From Planctomycetes bacterium RIFCSPHIGHO2_12_FULL_52_36 (GTDB lineage Bacteria; Planctomycetota; Brocadiia; Brocadiales; Bathyanammoxibiaceae): 17,990 nucleotides of DNA. The DNA lies in assembly GCA_001828545.1 (NCBI GenBank), contig MHYW01000110.1:1-17990 (forward strand), read 5' to 3'. Position numbers and translations under genes: made by a program. A model generated the notes under the pieces. That model saw only the letters and a list, made by a program, of their open reading frames with translations. It was not told the origin of the DNA and did not search any database. Shown one piece after another: positions 1-7,781 of this stretch. The number at the start of each line of letters is the position of its first letter. Position 1 is the stretch's first letter.

Positions 1-192
1 GAAGAGCTCCTTCAGGAACTGGAGGGTTTCAAGAGGGAACTCTTGAACCTCAGGGTCCAGTGGCAGGCAGGGGAATTAAAAAACTCTGCCCAGTACGGGA
101 AGACCAGAAGGGAAATAGCCAGGGTGAAGACTATCCTCAGGGAAATGGAACTGGGGATCCATAAAGAACCCAATAAAGAGAAGACTAAGTAG
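1..192 (+). CDS. rpmC: 50S ribosomal protein L29, 3' part (start lies before the window)
   Basis: The open frame runs from base 1 to a TAG stop at 190-192 and gives 63 residues. L29 is a small two-helix protein of the large subunit near the peptide exit tunnel. The visible part shows the family's second half: an L..LR.Q...GEL.N helix followed by the [15 protein letters not shown] helix, then a short charged tail ending KEKTK. L29 is usually 60-75 residues, so only a few N-terminal residues should be missing. Its position immediately before S17 is the standard S10/spc order. Identification rests on the second-helix motif plus context and is secure; the true start cannot be seen. Confidence 0.93.
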   Translation, partial: EELLQELEGFKRELLNLRVQWQAGELKNSAQYGKTRREIARVKTILREMELGIHKEPNKEKTK

Positions 193-194
193 AG

Positions 195-452
195 ATGGAG
201 AAAAGAAGCCAGAGGAAACGGATTGTGGGTGTTGTCTCCAGCGACAAGATGGACAAGACCATAAGCGTTAAGGTGGAGAAGCTGGTAAGACATCCCGTTT
301 ACGGGAAGTACGTGAAGAGGGTTACCGTCTATAAGGCCCACGATGAGGAGAAGAAGGCCAGGGTAGGGGACAAGGTAGAAATAACGGAGACCAGGCCCAT
401 AAGCAAGACTAAACGCTGGCGACTGGTACGCATCCTGGGGGAGGCCGCTTAG
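195..452 (+). CDS. rpsQ: 30S ribosomal protein S17
   Basis: This encodes an 85-residue OB-fold protein that binds 16S rRNA early in small-subunit assembly. The family signature is plain: [20 protein letters not shown] in the first third, then HP.YGKYVKR, the KAHDE turn, and the [21 protein letters not shown] segment near the C-terminus. The ATG lies two bases after the L29 stop. No strong Shine-Dalgarno precedes it, so translation is probably coupled to L29. The length is normal for bacterial S17. Confidence 0.97.
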   Translation: MEKRSQRKRIVGVVSSDKMDKTISVKVEKLVRHPVYGKYVKRVTVYKAHDEEKKARVGDKVEITETRPISKTKRWRLVRILGEAA

Positions 453-453
453 G

Positions 454-822
454 ATGATTATGGAGTTTACCAGACTGGATGTGGCGGACAATAGCGGCGC
501 CAAAAAGGTGATGTGTATAAAGGTGTTGGGAGGCACTTCCAGGAGATATGCCTCTGTGGGAGACGTCATCGTCGCTGCGGTAAAGAAGGCCATCCCGGGG
601 GGAGAGGTGAAAAAGGGAGAAGTAGTAAAAGGCGTGATAGTAAGGACCAAACATGATGTGTCCAGAGAAGACGGCTCTTACGTGAGGTTTGATAAGAATG
701 CCGTGGTCTTGATTGATGACGACGGCAACCCCAGGGGTACCAGAGTCTTTGGGGCAGTGGCAAGGGAACTCAGGCAGAAGAACTTTACCAAAATTTTGTC
801 CCTGGCACCAGAGGTGGTTTAA
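454..822 (+). CDS. rplN: 50S ribosomal protein L14
   Basis: The 122-residue product has the near-universal L14 sequence: an N-terminal strand reading [23 protein letters not shown], the central [31 protein letters not shown] block, the [22 protein letters not shown] motif and the final [11 protein letters not shown]14 sits at the subunit interface next to L19. The start ATG is one base after the S17 stop. A second in-frame ATG follows two codons later; the first is kept because L14 conventionally begins with M-I just before this strand. Confidence 0.97.
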   Translation: MIMEFTRLDVADNSGAKKVMCIKVLGGTSRRYASVGDVIVAAVKKAIPGGEVKKGEVVKGVIVRTKHDVSREDGSYVRFDKNAVVLIDDDGNPRGTRVFGAVARELRQKNFTKILSLAPEVV

Positions 823-823
823 T

Positions 824-1165
824 ATGCACATAGTAAGAAACGATATAGTAGAAGTGCTGGCAGGTGACGACCGCGGGAAGACGGGAAAGGTGCTGGCGGT
901 AATGCCCCAAAAGGGGCGTATATTAGTGGAGGGGATTAATTATATCTGGAAGCACGTCCGCCCCAGCCCAAAGAACCCCCAGGGCGGTAGGATACAGAAG
1001 GAGGCGTCCGTCGCCGTCTCAAAGGTACTAGTAGTCTGCCCAAACAAGAGTTGCAAAAAATACGGTAAAGGCGTAATGACCCGTAGGAAATTGGGCGCGA
1101 ATGGCACGAAAACCCGGGTATGTGCCAGATGTGGTTCTGCCATTACGGCCACTACGGAGAAATAA
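824..1165 (+). CDS. rplX: 50S ribosomal protein L24, with C-terminal zinc-ribbon-like cysteines
   Basis: This is an assembly-initiating 23S rRNA-binding protein near the tunnel exit. The start is set at 824: MHIVRNDIVEVLAGDDRGKT begins with the KOW motif as L24 should, and GAGGTGG lies just upstream. The open frame continues further upstream inside rplN, but that part is not L24-like. The product has 113 residues, with the KOW domain at about 5-40, the VEGINYIWKHVRPSPKNPQGG loop at about 37-57, then four cysteines: CPNKSC in the middle and CARCG near the end. Many L24 proteins carry a C-X2-C pair there; here the first pair is C-X4-C. Start codon and L14 stop are one base apart. Confidence 0.95.
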   Translation: MHIVRNDIVEVLAGDDRGKTGKVLAVMPQKGRILVEGINYIWKHVRPSPKNPQGGRIQKEASVAVSKVLVVCPNKSCKKYGKGVMTRRKLGANGTKTRVCARCGSAITATTEK

Positions 1166-1168
1166 GGC

Positions 1169-1708
1169 ATGGCTAGGTTATTGGAACTTTATAAAAATAA
1201 AGTGCTTCCTGAACTTAAAGAGAAATTCAGACATAAGAACCCCATGGCAGTGTCCAGGTTGGTGAAGGTGGTGGTAAACATGGGGGTGGGCAAGGCAATA
1301 GAAAATAGGAAGATACTGGAGGATGCACAGAAACACCTTGGCCTTATTACAGGACAGCGGCCCGTGGCTACCAAGGCCAAGAAGTCGGTGGCAGGGTTTA
1401 ACCTGAGAGAAGGTAATCTAATAGGATGTAAGGTTACGCTGAGGGGACGGAGGATGTACGAGTTCCTGGACAGGCTCTTTAACGTCGCCCTCCCCAGGCT
1501 AAGGGACTTCAGGGGGATCTCCCCTAGGAGTTTTGACGAGAGGGGTAATTATACCCTGGGGCTAAGCGAACAGATCATCTTCCCTGAGGTTAATATTGAG
1601 GACATAGAGTTCACCCAGGGCATGGACATTACCATAGTAACTTCTGGAAAGAGTAAGGAGGAGTCTAAGGAACTCCTCCGTCTTTTAGGAGCACCTTTCG
1701 GAGAGTAA
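1169..1708 (+). CDS. rplE: 50S ribosomal protein L5
   Basis: The 179-residue product binds 5S rRNA in the central protuberance and contacts S13 and P-site tRNA. Family motifs are all present: VVNMGVGKA at about residue 36, the [22 protein letters not shown] stretch, [15 protein letters not shown], the [16 protein letters not shown] loop, and the [15 protein letters not shown] end. The first ATG after rplX (three bases past its stop) gives the standard length. The [16 protein letters not shown] start reminds me of planctomycete L5, a loose impression used for the lineage guess. Confidence 0.97.
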   Translation: MARLLELYKNKVLPELKEKFRHKNPMAVSRLVKVVVNMGVGKAIENRKILEDAQKHLGLITGQRPVATKAKKSVAGFNLREGNLIGCKVTLRGRRMYEFLDRLFNVALPRLRDFRGISPRSFDERGNYTLGLSEQIIFPEVNIEDIEFTQGMDITIVTSGKSKEESKELLRLLGAPFGE

Positions 1709-1713
1709 CGGAT

Positions 1714-1899
1714 ATGGCAACAAAGGCATGGATAGAGAAGGCCAACAAGCCCCCTAAGTTTAGTACCCGTCATCGCAACCGTTGTAAACTCTGCGGGCGG
1801 CCCAGGGCGTATTACAGGAAGTTCCAGATATGCCGGATATGTTTCAGGAACCTCGCCTCAAAGGGAGAAATCCCAGGGGTAAAGAAGGCCAGTTGGTAG
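1714..1899 (+). CDS. rpsN: 30S ribosomal protein S14, zinc-binding (type Z)
   Basis: At 61 residues this is the short, zinc-binding form of S14, a 3'-domain protein of the small subunit head. The zinc ligands are visible as CKLCG (residues 24-27) and CRIC (residues 40-43), and the family core [19 protein letters not shown] and [18 protein letters not shown] is intact. Most zinc-independent S14 proteins are about 100 residues and lack the cysteines. It lies between L5 and S8 as usual. Confidence 0.97.
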   Translation: MATKAWIEKANKPPKFSTRHRNRCKLCGRPRAYYRKFQICRICFRNLASKGEIPGVKKASW

Positions 1900-1909
1900 G
1901 AGGAGTTCT

Positions 1910-2302
1910 ATGACCGATACTATCGCCGATATGCTCACACGTATCAGAAATGCCATTATGCGGCAGAGAGAAAGCGTGGAAATCCCCCGCTCTAACGTAA
2001 AGAAAGAGATTGTGAATCTGCTGGAAAGGGAGGGCTTCATAAGGGGATACAAAGAGATTGAGGACAAGAAGCAGGGGGTCCTCAAGGTGTATCTCAAGTA
2101 TGGACCACAAAAAGAGGCGGTTATCAATGGCCTCTCCAGGGGGAGCAAGCCCGGGAGAAGGATATATAAGAAGGCAGAAGAGATGAAGCCCGTATTGGGG
2201 GGGATAGGTGTTGCCGTCTATTCCACCAATAAGGGTATCCTGAGCGGCAAGGAATGCAAGAAGGCAGGCGTTGGTGGTGAATTTTTGTGTAAGGTCTGGT
2301 AA
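1910..2302 (+). CDS. rpsH: 30S ribosomal protein S8
   Basis: The 130-residue product is a primary binder of the 16S rRNA central domain; in E. coli it also represses the spc operon by binding its mRNA near rplE. The N-terminus TDTIADMLTRIRNAIMR and the C-terminal block VYSTNKGILSGKECKKAGVGGEFLCKVW are diagnostic. A strong AGGAGG lies a few bases before the ATG. I did not identify an S8-binding-like mRNA structure near rplE here, so autoregulation is not claimed. Confidence 0.97.
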   Translation: MTDTIADMLTRIRNAIMRQRESVEIPRSNVKKEIVNLLEREGFIRGYKEIEDKKQGVLKVYLKYGPQKEAVINGLSRGSKPGRRIYKKAEEMKPVLGGIGVAVYSTNKGILSGKECKKAGVGGEFLCKVW

Positions 2303-2310
2303 GGGGAGAA

Positions 2311-2877
2311 ATGTCCAGGATTGGAAAGTTACCTGTCGCCGTCCCTAAGACGGTAGACCTGAAGATAGAGAGTGAGACCCTTAAGATAAAGGGGCCATTA
2401 GGGGAGATGGCTCAAAGATTCCATCCCTCCGTGAGGTTTGAGTTTGACCAGGCTAACAGGCTACTACGTGCAAAGGTGGCCGACGAGGAACCGAGACAGA
2501 AGGCCCTGCTGGGTTTGAGTCGCACCCTGGCCTTCAATGCAGTGGAGGGGGTGACTAAGGGCTTCTCCAGGGAAATGGAGATTCAGGGGCTTGGCTACAA
2601 CGTCAAACTACAGGGTAAAGACCTTGTCCTTGCGGTGGGGTACATAAACCCCGTCCACTTGGCGATTCCGCAGGGGCTAAAGGTAGAGATAGCCCAGCCC
2701 ACTAACCCGGCACGCTTTACTATAAAGGGTGTGGACAAGCAGTTGGTAGGGCAGTTTGCCGCCGTAGTAAGGTCAATCAGGAAAGTGGAGCCTTACAAAG
2801 GAAAAGGCATTAGATATAAGGGCGAGGTGGTAAGGAAGAAGGCTGGTAAGGCCTTCGCCGGTGGAGCGGCTACATAA
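2311..2877 (+). CDS. rplF: 50S ribosomal protein L6
   Basis: The 188-residue product is a two-domain protein bound near the sarcin-ricin loop and factor-binding site. It begins MSRIGKLPVAVP and carries the GPLGEMAQRFHPSV turn in the first repeat. The second repeat contains the family signature KGVDKQLVGQFAAVVRSIR, then EPYKGKGIRYKGEVVRKKAGK. GGGGAG precedes the start. Length is slightly above the usual 175-180 because of a short Gly/Ala tail. Confidence 0.97.
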   Translation: MSRIGKLPVAVPKTVDLKIESETLKIKGPLGEMAQRFHPSVRFEFDQANRLLRAKVADEEPRQKALLGLSRTLAFNAVEGVTKGFSREMEIQGLGYNVKLQGKDLVLAVGYINPVHLAIPQGLKVEIAQPTNPARFTIKGVDKQLVGQFAAVVRSIRKVEPYKGKGIRYKGEVVRKKAGKAFAGGAAT

Positions 2878-2878
2878 G

Positions 2879-3247
2879 ATGGACCTGCAGAGAGAGAAAT
2901 GGCGGAAGAGGCGCACCCGACATCTACGGGTGCGGCAGAAGGTTTCCGGTACTAAGGACCGCCCCAGACTATCGGTCTACAGGAGCCTTAATAATATTTA
3001 TTGTCAGCTCATAGACGATACCCAGGGGAAGACCCTGGCCTCAGTCTCTACCCTTTCTACTGATATAAAGGGCCGGTTCCCTTACGGAGGGAACAAGAAG
3101 GCTGCAGAACTGGTAGGTCAGAAGATAGCCGAGGTGGCAAAGAAGTTGGGGATAGGGAAGGTGGTCTTTGACAGGGGGGGGTATAAATTTCACGGAAGGA
3201 TAAAGACGCTGGCCGAGGCAGTCAGACAGGCCAAATTGAACTTTTAA
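2879..3247 (+). CDS. rplR: 50S ribosomal protein L18
   Basis: This is a 5S rRNA-binding protein of the central protuberance. The chosen ATG at 2879 lies one base after the L6 stop, has GGTGGAG upstream, and gives MDLQREKWRKRRTRHLRVRQ, the basic arm typical of L18, with 122 residues. An in-frame GTG at 2861 inside rplF would add six residues without family support. Motifs: RPRLSVYRSLNNIYCQLIDD, the GGNKKAAELVGQKIAEVAKK helix and the FDRGGYKFHGRIKTLAEAVR end. The last codons (ending LNF) fall inside a short tandem repeat that runs into the intergenic gap. Confidence 0.96.
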   Translation: MDLQREKWRKRRTRHLRVRQKVSGTKDRPRLSVYRSLNNIYCQLIDDTQGKTLASVSTLSTDIKGRFPYGGNKKAAELVGQKIAEVAKKLGIGKVVFDRGGYKFHGRIKTLAEAVRQAKLNF

Positions 3248-3292
3248 ACCCTTGAACCTTATTGAACTTTAAACTCTCGAACCTTTAAACTC
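3236..3292 (+). repeat. Degenerate 15-16 bp tandem repeat at the end of rplR
   Basis: Four imperfect units follow one another: TTGAACTTTTAAACCC (3236), a shortened TTGAACCTTA (3252), TTGAACTTTAAACTC (3262) and TCGAACCTTTAAACTC (3277). The first unit includes the last codons and TAA stop of rplR. The array fills nearly all of the 67-bp gap before rpsE, which is by far the largest gap between neighbouring ribosomal-protein genes in this cluster. Function is unknown; no factor-binding site or terminator is evident. Confidence 0.75.
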
Positions 3293-3302
3293 TTAGATTT
3301 TT

Positions 3303-3308
3303 AGGAGG
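3303..3308 (+). promoter_or_regulatory. Shine-Dalgarno site fixing the TTG start of rpsE
   Basis: A perfect AGGAGG lies six bases before a TTG at 3315. No ATG or GTG lies in frame at the N-terminus, so this strong site supports use of the rare TTG codon. Confidence 0.8.
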
Positions 3309-3314
3309 CATTCG

Positions 3315-3806
3315 TTGGCAGAGGAAGCAGTACGAGGAAGGGCCGCAATAGAAGATACCGTAGTGGCCATTAATCGTTGCACTGCGGTGACCAAGGGTGG
3401 GAAGAGCCTGAGTTTCAGCGCCCTTGTGGTGGCAGGGGACGGGCAAGGCCAGGTAGGCTTTGGCTTTGGCAAGGCCAGGGAGGTGCCCAGTGCCGTGACT
3501 AAGGCCTCTAAGGATGCCAGGAAGAGCATGGCGAACGTCCTCCTTAAGGGAGATACCATACCCCACGAGGTTTGGGGGCGTTACAGGGCCAGCAGGATAT
3601 ACATGAGGCCAGCAGCCCCTGGTACTGGGATTAAGGCAGGGGCAGCGGCACGGGCAGTGCTGGAGCTGGCAGGGGTAAGGAATATATTAACCAAGTGCTA
3701 TGGTTCTAGAAATCCTATGAACGTAGTAAAGGCCACCCTGGAAGGGCTAAAGGGGCTGAGGTCTATTGAAGAGGTGAACTTTCTTAAAGGGGCACAAAAG
3801 GGATGA
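3315..3806 (+). CDS. rpsE: 30S ribosomal protein S5 (TTG start)
   Basis: The 163-residue product is a decoding-fidelity protein of the small subunit. It has the double-stranded-RNA-binding half (INRCTAVTKGGKSLSFSALVV at about 22-42, GQVGFGFGKAREVPSAVTKA) and the ribosomal S5 C-terminal half (LLKGDTIPHEV, AAPGTGIKAGAAARAVLELAG, TKCYGSRNPMNVVKATLEGL). The TTG start at 3315 is favoured by a perfect AGGAGG six bases away; the next in-frame Met is deep inside the domain. It overlaps rplO in an ATGA junction. Confidence 0.96.
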   Translation: MAEEAVRGRAAIEDTVVAINRCTAVTKGGKSLSFSALVVAGDGQGQVGFGFGKAREVPSAVTKASKDARKSMANVLLKGDTIPHEVWGRYRASRIYMRPAAPGTGIKAGAAARAVLELAGVRNILTKCYGSRNPMNVVKATLEGLKGLRSIEEVNFLKGAQKG

Positions 3807-4249
3807 ATTTGCAAGACGTTAAGACGGCTGACCTGAGTAGAAAGAGGAAGAAGAGGGTAGGGTGCGGGCTAGGCTCTGGCCACGGGAAGACTGCGTGTCG
3901 TGGGTCTAAAGGGGCTGGTGCCCGTTCTGGTACGGAGACTGCCCCTTACTTTGAAGGCGGACAGATGCCTCTGGTGCGCCGTATCCCCAAAAGGGGCTTC
4001 AAGAACATCTTCAAGAAACAATACAGCCTTATAAATATTGGAACCCTGGCAGGACTCAATAAAAAGGAGATAACACCGGAGGTGCTTGAAGAGGCCGGCC
4101 TTATCAGGGGCAGGGGGAAAAACGGCATAAAGGTACTGGGGAAGGGAGAGTTAAAGGTGCCCGTTACCGTCCAGGCCCATAAGTTTAGTCAAGGTGCCCT
4201 TAAAAAGATAGTTGCGGCCGGTGGAGAGGCGAAGGTTATCCCATGCTAG
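3803..4249 (+). CDS. rplO: 50S ribosomal protein L15
   Basis: The 148-residue product is a late-assembling 23S rRNA binder. The basic, glycine-rich N-terminal arm is visible (KRKKRVGCGLGSGHGKTACRG, GAGARSG), followed by FEGGQMPLVRRIPKRGF and the C-terminal globular part ending KIVAAGGEAKVIPC. It starts within the ATGA overlap with rpsE and its last seven bases overlap the start of secY, so all three genes are translationally linked. Confidence 0.97.
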   Translation: MNLQDVKTADLSRKRKKRVGCGLGSGHGKTACRGSKGAGARSGTETAPYFEGGQMPLVRRIPKRGFKNIFKKQYSLINIGTLAGLNKKEITPEVLEEAGLIRGRGKNGIKVLGKGELKVPVTVQAHKFSQGALKKIVAAGGEAKVIPC

Positions 4250-5625
4250 ACAAGATTAAGACTATTTACAATATCCCTGAACTCAGGCAGAAGATACTTG
4301 TTACCCTTGGCCTTATTGCCCTCTGTCGGGTTGGTGTGTTCATCCCTATCCCAGGGATAGATACTGGGGTCTTGAAGGGTTACTTCCAACAGGTCTCCGG
4401 TACGGGCGTAGGACAACTCCTGGGTCTGGTGGACCTCTTCGCCGGGGGGGCTATGTCCTCAGGGGCTATCTTTGGATTGGGGGTAATGCCCTATATAAGT
4501 GCCTCTATTATCTTCCAGCTACTGGTAGGGGTCCTCCCTTCCCTGGAACGCCTCCATAAAGAGGGAGAGGTGGGGAGAAAGAAGATTAACCAGTACACCA
4601 GGATTACCACGGTGGGGCTGTGCTTCTTTCAGGCCTTTGTCCTAACCCGCACCCTCTATACCCTTGATATAGGTGGTGTACCCGTGGTGCCTGTATATCT
4701 CCAGGGGATGAGTTTCCAGTTAATGGCCTCCCTCCTCCTCACTACCGGGACTATGTCCCTTATGTGGATAGGCGAACAAATAGATGAGCACGGCATAGGG
4801 AGCGGGATATCATTGGTTATAATGGTGGGGATAGTAGACCGTCTGCCGTGGGCCTTCTCGCAGGTGCTTTCCAACTTCACCTTTTCGGTCACCCCTGCAG
4901 AACATGAAATAGGGATATTCAGGCTCCTCCTCCTGGCAGCCTCTTTTGTGGTGATTGTGGCAGGGATAGTCTACATCACCCAGGGGCAGAGACGCATCCC
5001 CATCCAGCAGGCCAAACACACCAGGGGCCACAGGGTATACGGAGGACAGAAGCACTTCCTCCCGCTCAGGGTAAACCAGGCAGGTGTGATGCCCATAATA
5101 TTTGCCCAGTCCTTGATTATATTTCCTGCCGCCATAATCCAGGGGGTACAGGTGCGGATGGAGCCCGGGAGCTTCGGCTACTTGATAAGCTCCAGGCTGG
5201 CAGATGCCTTGCAAGGTGGTGTAGTTTATGTTACCCTTTATAGTTTCCTTATTGCCTTCTTCTGCTACTTCTGGACGGCTATACAGTTTAACCCCAAGGA
5301 GATGTCTGAGAACCTTAAGGACTACGGGAGTTTTATCCCCGGGATAAGACCTGGAGGCAGGACGGCAGAGTATCTTGAAAATCTCATGAGCCGTATAACC
5401 CTGGCCGGGGCCACCTTCCTGGCCATAATAGCCCTCCTGCCGAATATGGTCTCAAAGGGCTTTGAGATAAACAGGGCCATTGCAGGGTTCTACGGAGGCA
5501 CCGGACTCCTCATAGCAGTGGGGGTGTCGCTAGACCTCCTCCAGAAGATAGAATCCCATTTATTGATGAGACATTACAGTGGTCTCCTGGGAGGTACCTC
5601 AAGGATAAGAGGGCGGAGAGGATGA
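4243..5625 (+). CDS. secY: Preprotein translocase subunit SecY
   Basis: The 460-residue product is the channel of the Sec translocon in the cytoplasmic membrane. The sequence has ten hydrophobic segments. Recognisable signatures are the first membrane helix (LGLIALCRVGVFIPIPGID), the plug-region stretch with GGAMSSGAIFGLGVMPYISAS, EQIDEHGIGSGISLVIM in the middle, GQRRIPIQQAKHTRGHRVYG in the cytoplasmic loop before helix 7, and FNPKEMSENLKDYGSFIPGIRPG. Placement between L15 and adk is the common bacterial arrangement. It overlaps rplO by seven bases and adk by four (ATGA). Length is slightly above E. coli SecY (443). Confidence 0.97.
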   Translation: MLDKIKTIYNIPELRQKILVTLGLIALCRVGVFIPIPGIDTGVLKGYFQQVSGTGVGQLLGLVDLFAGGAMSSGAIFGLGVMPYISASIIFQLLVGVLPSLERLHKEGEVGRKKINQYTRITTVGLCFFQAFVLTRTLYTLDIGGVPVVPVYLQGMSFQLMASLLLTTGTMSLMWIGEQIDEHGIGSGISLVIMVGIVDRLPWAFSQVLSNFTFSVTPAEHEIGIFRLLLLAASFVVIVAGIVYITQGQRRIPIQQAKHTRGHRVYGGQKHFLPLRVNQAGVMPIIFAQSLIIFPAAIIQGVQVRMEPGSFGYLISSRLADALQGGVVYVTLYSFLIAFFCYFWTAIQFNPKEMSENLKDYGSFIPGIRPGGRTAEYLENLMSRITLAGATFLAIIALLPNMVSKGFEINRAIAGFYGGTGLLIAVGVSLDLLQKIESHLLMRHYSGLLGGTSRIRGRRG

Positions 5626-6281
5626 ACGTAGTATTTCTGGGACCCCCAGGGGCAGGAAAGGGCACCCAGGCCGAGACGCTAAGTAAGCAGAGAGGCATGG
5701 AACACATCTCTACGGGTGAGATGCTAAGGGGGGCCGTTGATGCAGGTACCCCCGTGGGCCTTCGGGCCAGGAAATATATGGAAAAAGGGGCATTGGTGCC
5801 AGACGATGTAGTGGTAGATATAGTAGCGGAACGTATCGGTAAGAATGGACGCTGTAAGAATTTTTTATTAGACGGTTTCCCCAGGAATCTAAACCAGGCG
5901 AAGGCCCTGGATAAGACCCTGAGCGGTCTAAAGGATAGATTGGATGTGGTCTTCTATTTTGCAGTCTCGGAGGAGACGGCTGTCTCAAGACTTACTGGAC
6001 GCTGGATATGTTCAGGATGTGGGAGCAACTACCATCAACACTACATGCCCCCCAAGAAACCAGGGGTGTGTGACAAATGTGGGAAGGCCCTCCAGCAGAG
6101 GCCAGACGATAAGGTAGAAACGGTAAAGGAGAGGTTAAAGGTCTATAGAAAACAGACGGCAGACCTCATTGACTATTACGAAAAGCAAGGTCTCCTCATG
6201 AAGATAAATGCCGACAGGGACGTAAAGGAGGTCTACGAGGAGGTGACGAAGGCCCTGGACTCGCTTAACAGGGAAAGGTAG
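5622..6281 (+). CDS. adk: Adenylate kinase with zinc-binding LID domain
   Basis: This cytoplasmic enzyme catalyses ATP + AMP = 2 ADP. The 219-residue protein has the P-loop GPPGAGKGT (7-15), the AMP-binding STGEMLR (30-36), the DGFPR motif (84-88), and a long LID whose four cysteines C130, C133, C150 and C153 form the structural zinc site seen in Gram-positive and many anaerobe enzymes. RPDD (160-163) and R171 close the active site. The start is within the ATGA overlap with secY. The secY-adk-map-infA order is standard. Confidence 0.97.
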   Translation: MNVVFLGPPGAGKGTQAETLSKQRGMEHISTGEMLRGAVDAGTPVGLRARKYMEKGALVPDDVVVDIVAERIGKNGRCKNFLLDGFPRNLNQAKALDKTLSGLKDRLDVVFYFAVSEETAVSRLTGRWICSGCGSNYHQHYMPPKKPGVCDKCGKALQQRPDDKVETVKERLKVYRKQTADLIDYYEKQGLLMKINADRDVKEVYEEVTKALDSLNRER

Positions 6282-6282
6282 C

Positions 6283-7038
6283 ATGATAGAATGCAAGAGT
6301 GCAAGGCAGGTCGGTCTTATGCGACAGGCAGGAAAGATTGTGGCCGGCGCCTTGCGATTGGCCAGGGAACTAGCTGTCTGTGATGTAACTACAGATTATA
6401 TAGATACGGAGATTGAAAGATATATACACGGGAATCATGGCTTACCCATGTTCAAGGGTTACAGGGGTTATCCCAGGAGTACGTGTACCTCAATAAACGA
6501 AGAGGTGGTACATGGGATACCGGGTCCCAGGAGATTGAGGGAGGGAGATATCCTTAGTATAGACGTGGGGGTAGAATACAAGAAGTACATGGCAGATGGG
6601 GCCATAACGGTACCAATCGGTAAGGTCCCCCCTGCGACCAAGAGATTAATAGAGGTATGTGAGAAGGCCCTCAATAAGGCCATTGAGGGTATAAGGCCAG
6701 GGGCTATGCTCTCCCAGGTTGCTGGCCGCATCCAGGAGTACGTAGAGGGCCATGGATATTCGGTGGTGAAGGACTATGCCGGGCATGGGATAGGTAGGTG
6801 CATGCATGAGGAACCCCAGGTACCTAATTATGTAAGCGAAGAACTCCTGGCCAACGACGTCGTCCTCCTCTCGGGGACCACCCTGGCAATAGAACCCATG
6901 ATATGCATGGGGAGTGGTGAGACCGAGGTCATGGAGAATAAGTGGACGGTGGTGACGAAGGACCGTAAGCTCTCTACCCATTTTGAGCACACGGTAGTGG
7001 TTACTGATACAGGGGTGGAAGTACTTACGGTAGAGTAA
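6283..7038 (+). CDS. map: Methionine aminopeptidase, type I
   Basis: The 251-residue enzyme removes the initiator Met from nascent proteins at the ribosome. All expected metal and catalytic residues are visible: H77 in the HGIP motif, D94 in IDVGVE, D105 in YMADGA, H168 in GHGIGR, H175 in [10 protein letters not shown]204 in AIEPM and E235 in FEHTVVV. It lacks the zinc-finger N-terminal extension of eukaryotic-type enzymes. The ATG is one base after the adk stop, indicating cotranslation. Confidence 0.97.
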   Translation: MIECKSARQVGLMRQAGKIVAGALRLARELAVCDVTTDYIDTEIERYIHGNHGLPMFKGYRGYPRSTCTSINEEVVHGIPGPRRLREGDILSIDVGVEYKKYMADGAITVPIGKVPPATKRLIEVCEKALNKAIEGIRPGAMLSQVAGRIQEYVEGHGYSVVKDYAGHGIGRCMHEEPQVPNYVSEELLANDVVLLSGTTLAIEPMICMGSGETEVMENKWTVVTKDRKLSTHFEHTVVVTDTGVEVLTVE

Positions 7039-7039
7039 C

Positions 7040-7258
7040 ATGCCCAAGGAGGAACCTATAAAGGTGGAGGCCGTGGTAAGGGAGGCACTTCCCAACGCCA
7101 TGTTCAGGGTGGAACTGCCTAACGGCCATCAGGTGCTGGCCCACGTCTCCGGAAAGATGAGGATGCACTTCATACGGATACTCCCCGGGGATAAAGTGAC
7201 CATAGAGATGTCGCCTTATGACCTGGAGAGGGGCAGGATTGTCTACAGACAGGTCTAA
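7040..7258 (+). CDS. infA: Translation initiation factor IF-1
   Basis: The 72-residue single S1/OB-fold protein binds the ribosomal A site during initiation. The family core is intact: [60 protein letters not shown], ending IVYRQV. It follows map by a single base and precedes rpmJ, the usual bacterial order. Confidence 0.98.
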   Translation: MPKEEPIKVEAVVREALPNAMFRVELPNGHQVLAHVSGKMRMHFIRILPGDKVTIEMSPYDLERGRIVYRQV

Positions 7259-7272
7259 GAGGAGTCCATAGG

Positions 7273-7386
7273 ATGAAGGTAAGGGCCTCGGTAAAGCGTA
7301 TTTGTGAAAAATGTAAGATAGTAAGGCGTAAAAACGTCGTCAGGGTAATATGCGATAACCCTAGACACAAACAGAGGCAGGGTTAA
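7273..7386 (+). CDS. rpmJ: 50S ribosomal protein L36 (zinc-binding form)
   Basis: This 37-residue gene begins at an ATG preceded by AGAGGAG and reads [15 protein letters not shown], continuing to the KHKQRQG-like end (RHKQRQG). The zinc ligands C11, C14, C27 and H32 are all present, so this is the C+ (zinc-binding) form rather than the zinc-free paralogue. L36 sits in 23S rRNA near the factor-binding region. It lies between infA and rpsM as in most bacteria. Confidence 0.97.
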   Translation: MKVRASVKRICEKCKIVRRKNVVRVICDNPRHKQRQG

Positions 7387-7402
7387 AGGAGGTATTCTCT
7401 AG

Positions 7403-7780
7403 ATGCCCAGGATTGCTGGAGTAGACATACCAGCCAACAAGAGGATGGTCATAGCCCTTACGTACATTTATGGGATAGGGAAGGCCCTCTCCCAGAAGAT
7501 ACTGAAGGCGGTAGGTATTGACGAGGACATCCGGGCCAAGGACCTTCACGAGGACCAGCTTAGCAACCTGGCCTCCTATATAGAGAAGAATTATACGACC
7601 GAAGGCGCCCTCCGCAGGCAGGAGACCCAGAATATTGCCCTCTTAAGGAGTCTGGGCTGCTACAGGGGGTATAGACACAAGGTGGGACTCCCGGTTAGAG
7701 GTCAGCGCACGCGGACCAATGCCCGTACGAGGAAGGGCCGCAAGAAGACCGTAGCTGGAAGGAAGATAGAAAGGGCCTAA
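7403..7780 (+). CDS. rpsM: 30S ribosomal protein S13
   Basis: The 125-residue product is a head protein that contacts the P-site tRNA and L5 across the subunit bridge. It begins [20 protein letters not shown], has the helix-two-turn-helix [14 protein letters not shown], then the [25 protein letters not shown] signature and basic tail. A strong AAAGGAGG lies upstream. Only one base separates its stop from the following methyltransferase-like gene, where rpsK would normally begin. Confidence 0.97.
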   Translation: MPRIAGVDIPANKRMVIALTYIYGIGKALSQKILKAVGIDEDIRAKDLHEDQLSNLASYIEKNYTTEGALRRQETQNIALLRSLGCYRGYRHKVGLPVRGQRTRTNARTRKGRKKTVAGRKIERA

Positions 7781-7781
7781 C

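Noticed and set aside
12..650. Long minus-strand open frames opposite the ribosomal-protein genes
   Set aside because: They are opposite real, highly conserved genes, show low-complexity proline/leucine/serine-rich translations and have no motifs. They reflect the codon use of the plus-strand genes.
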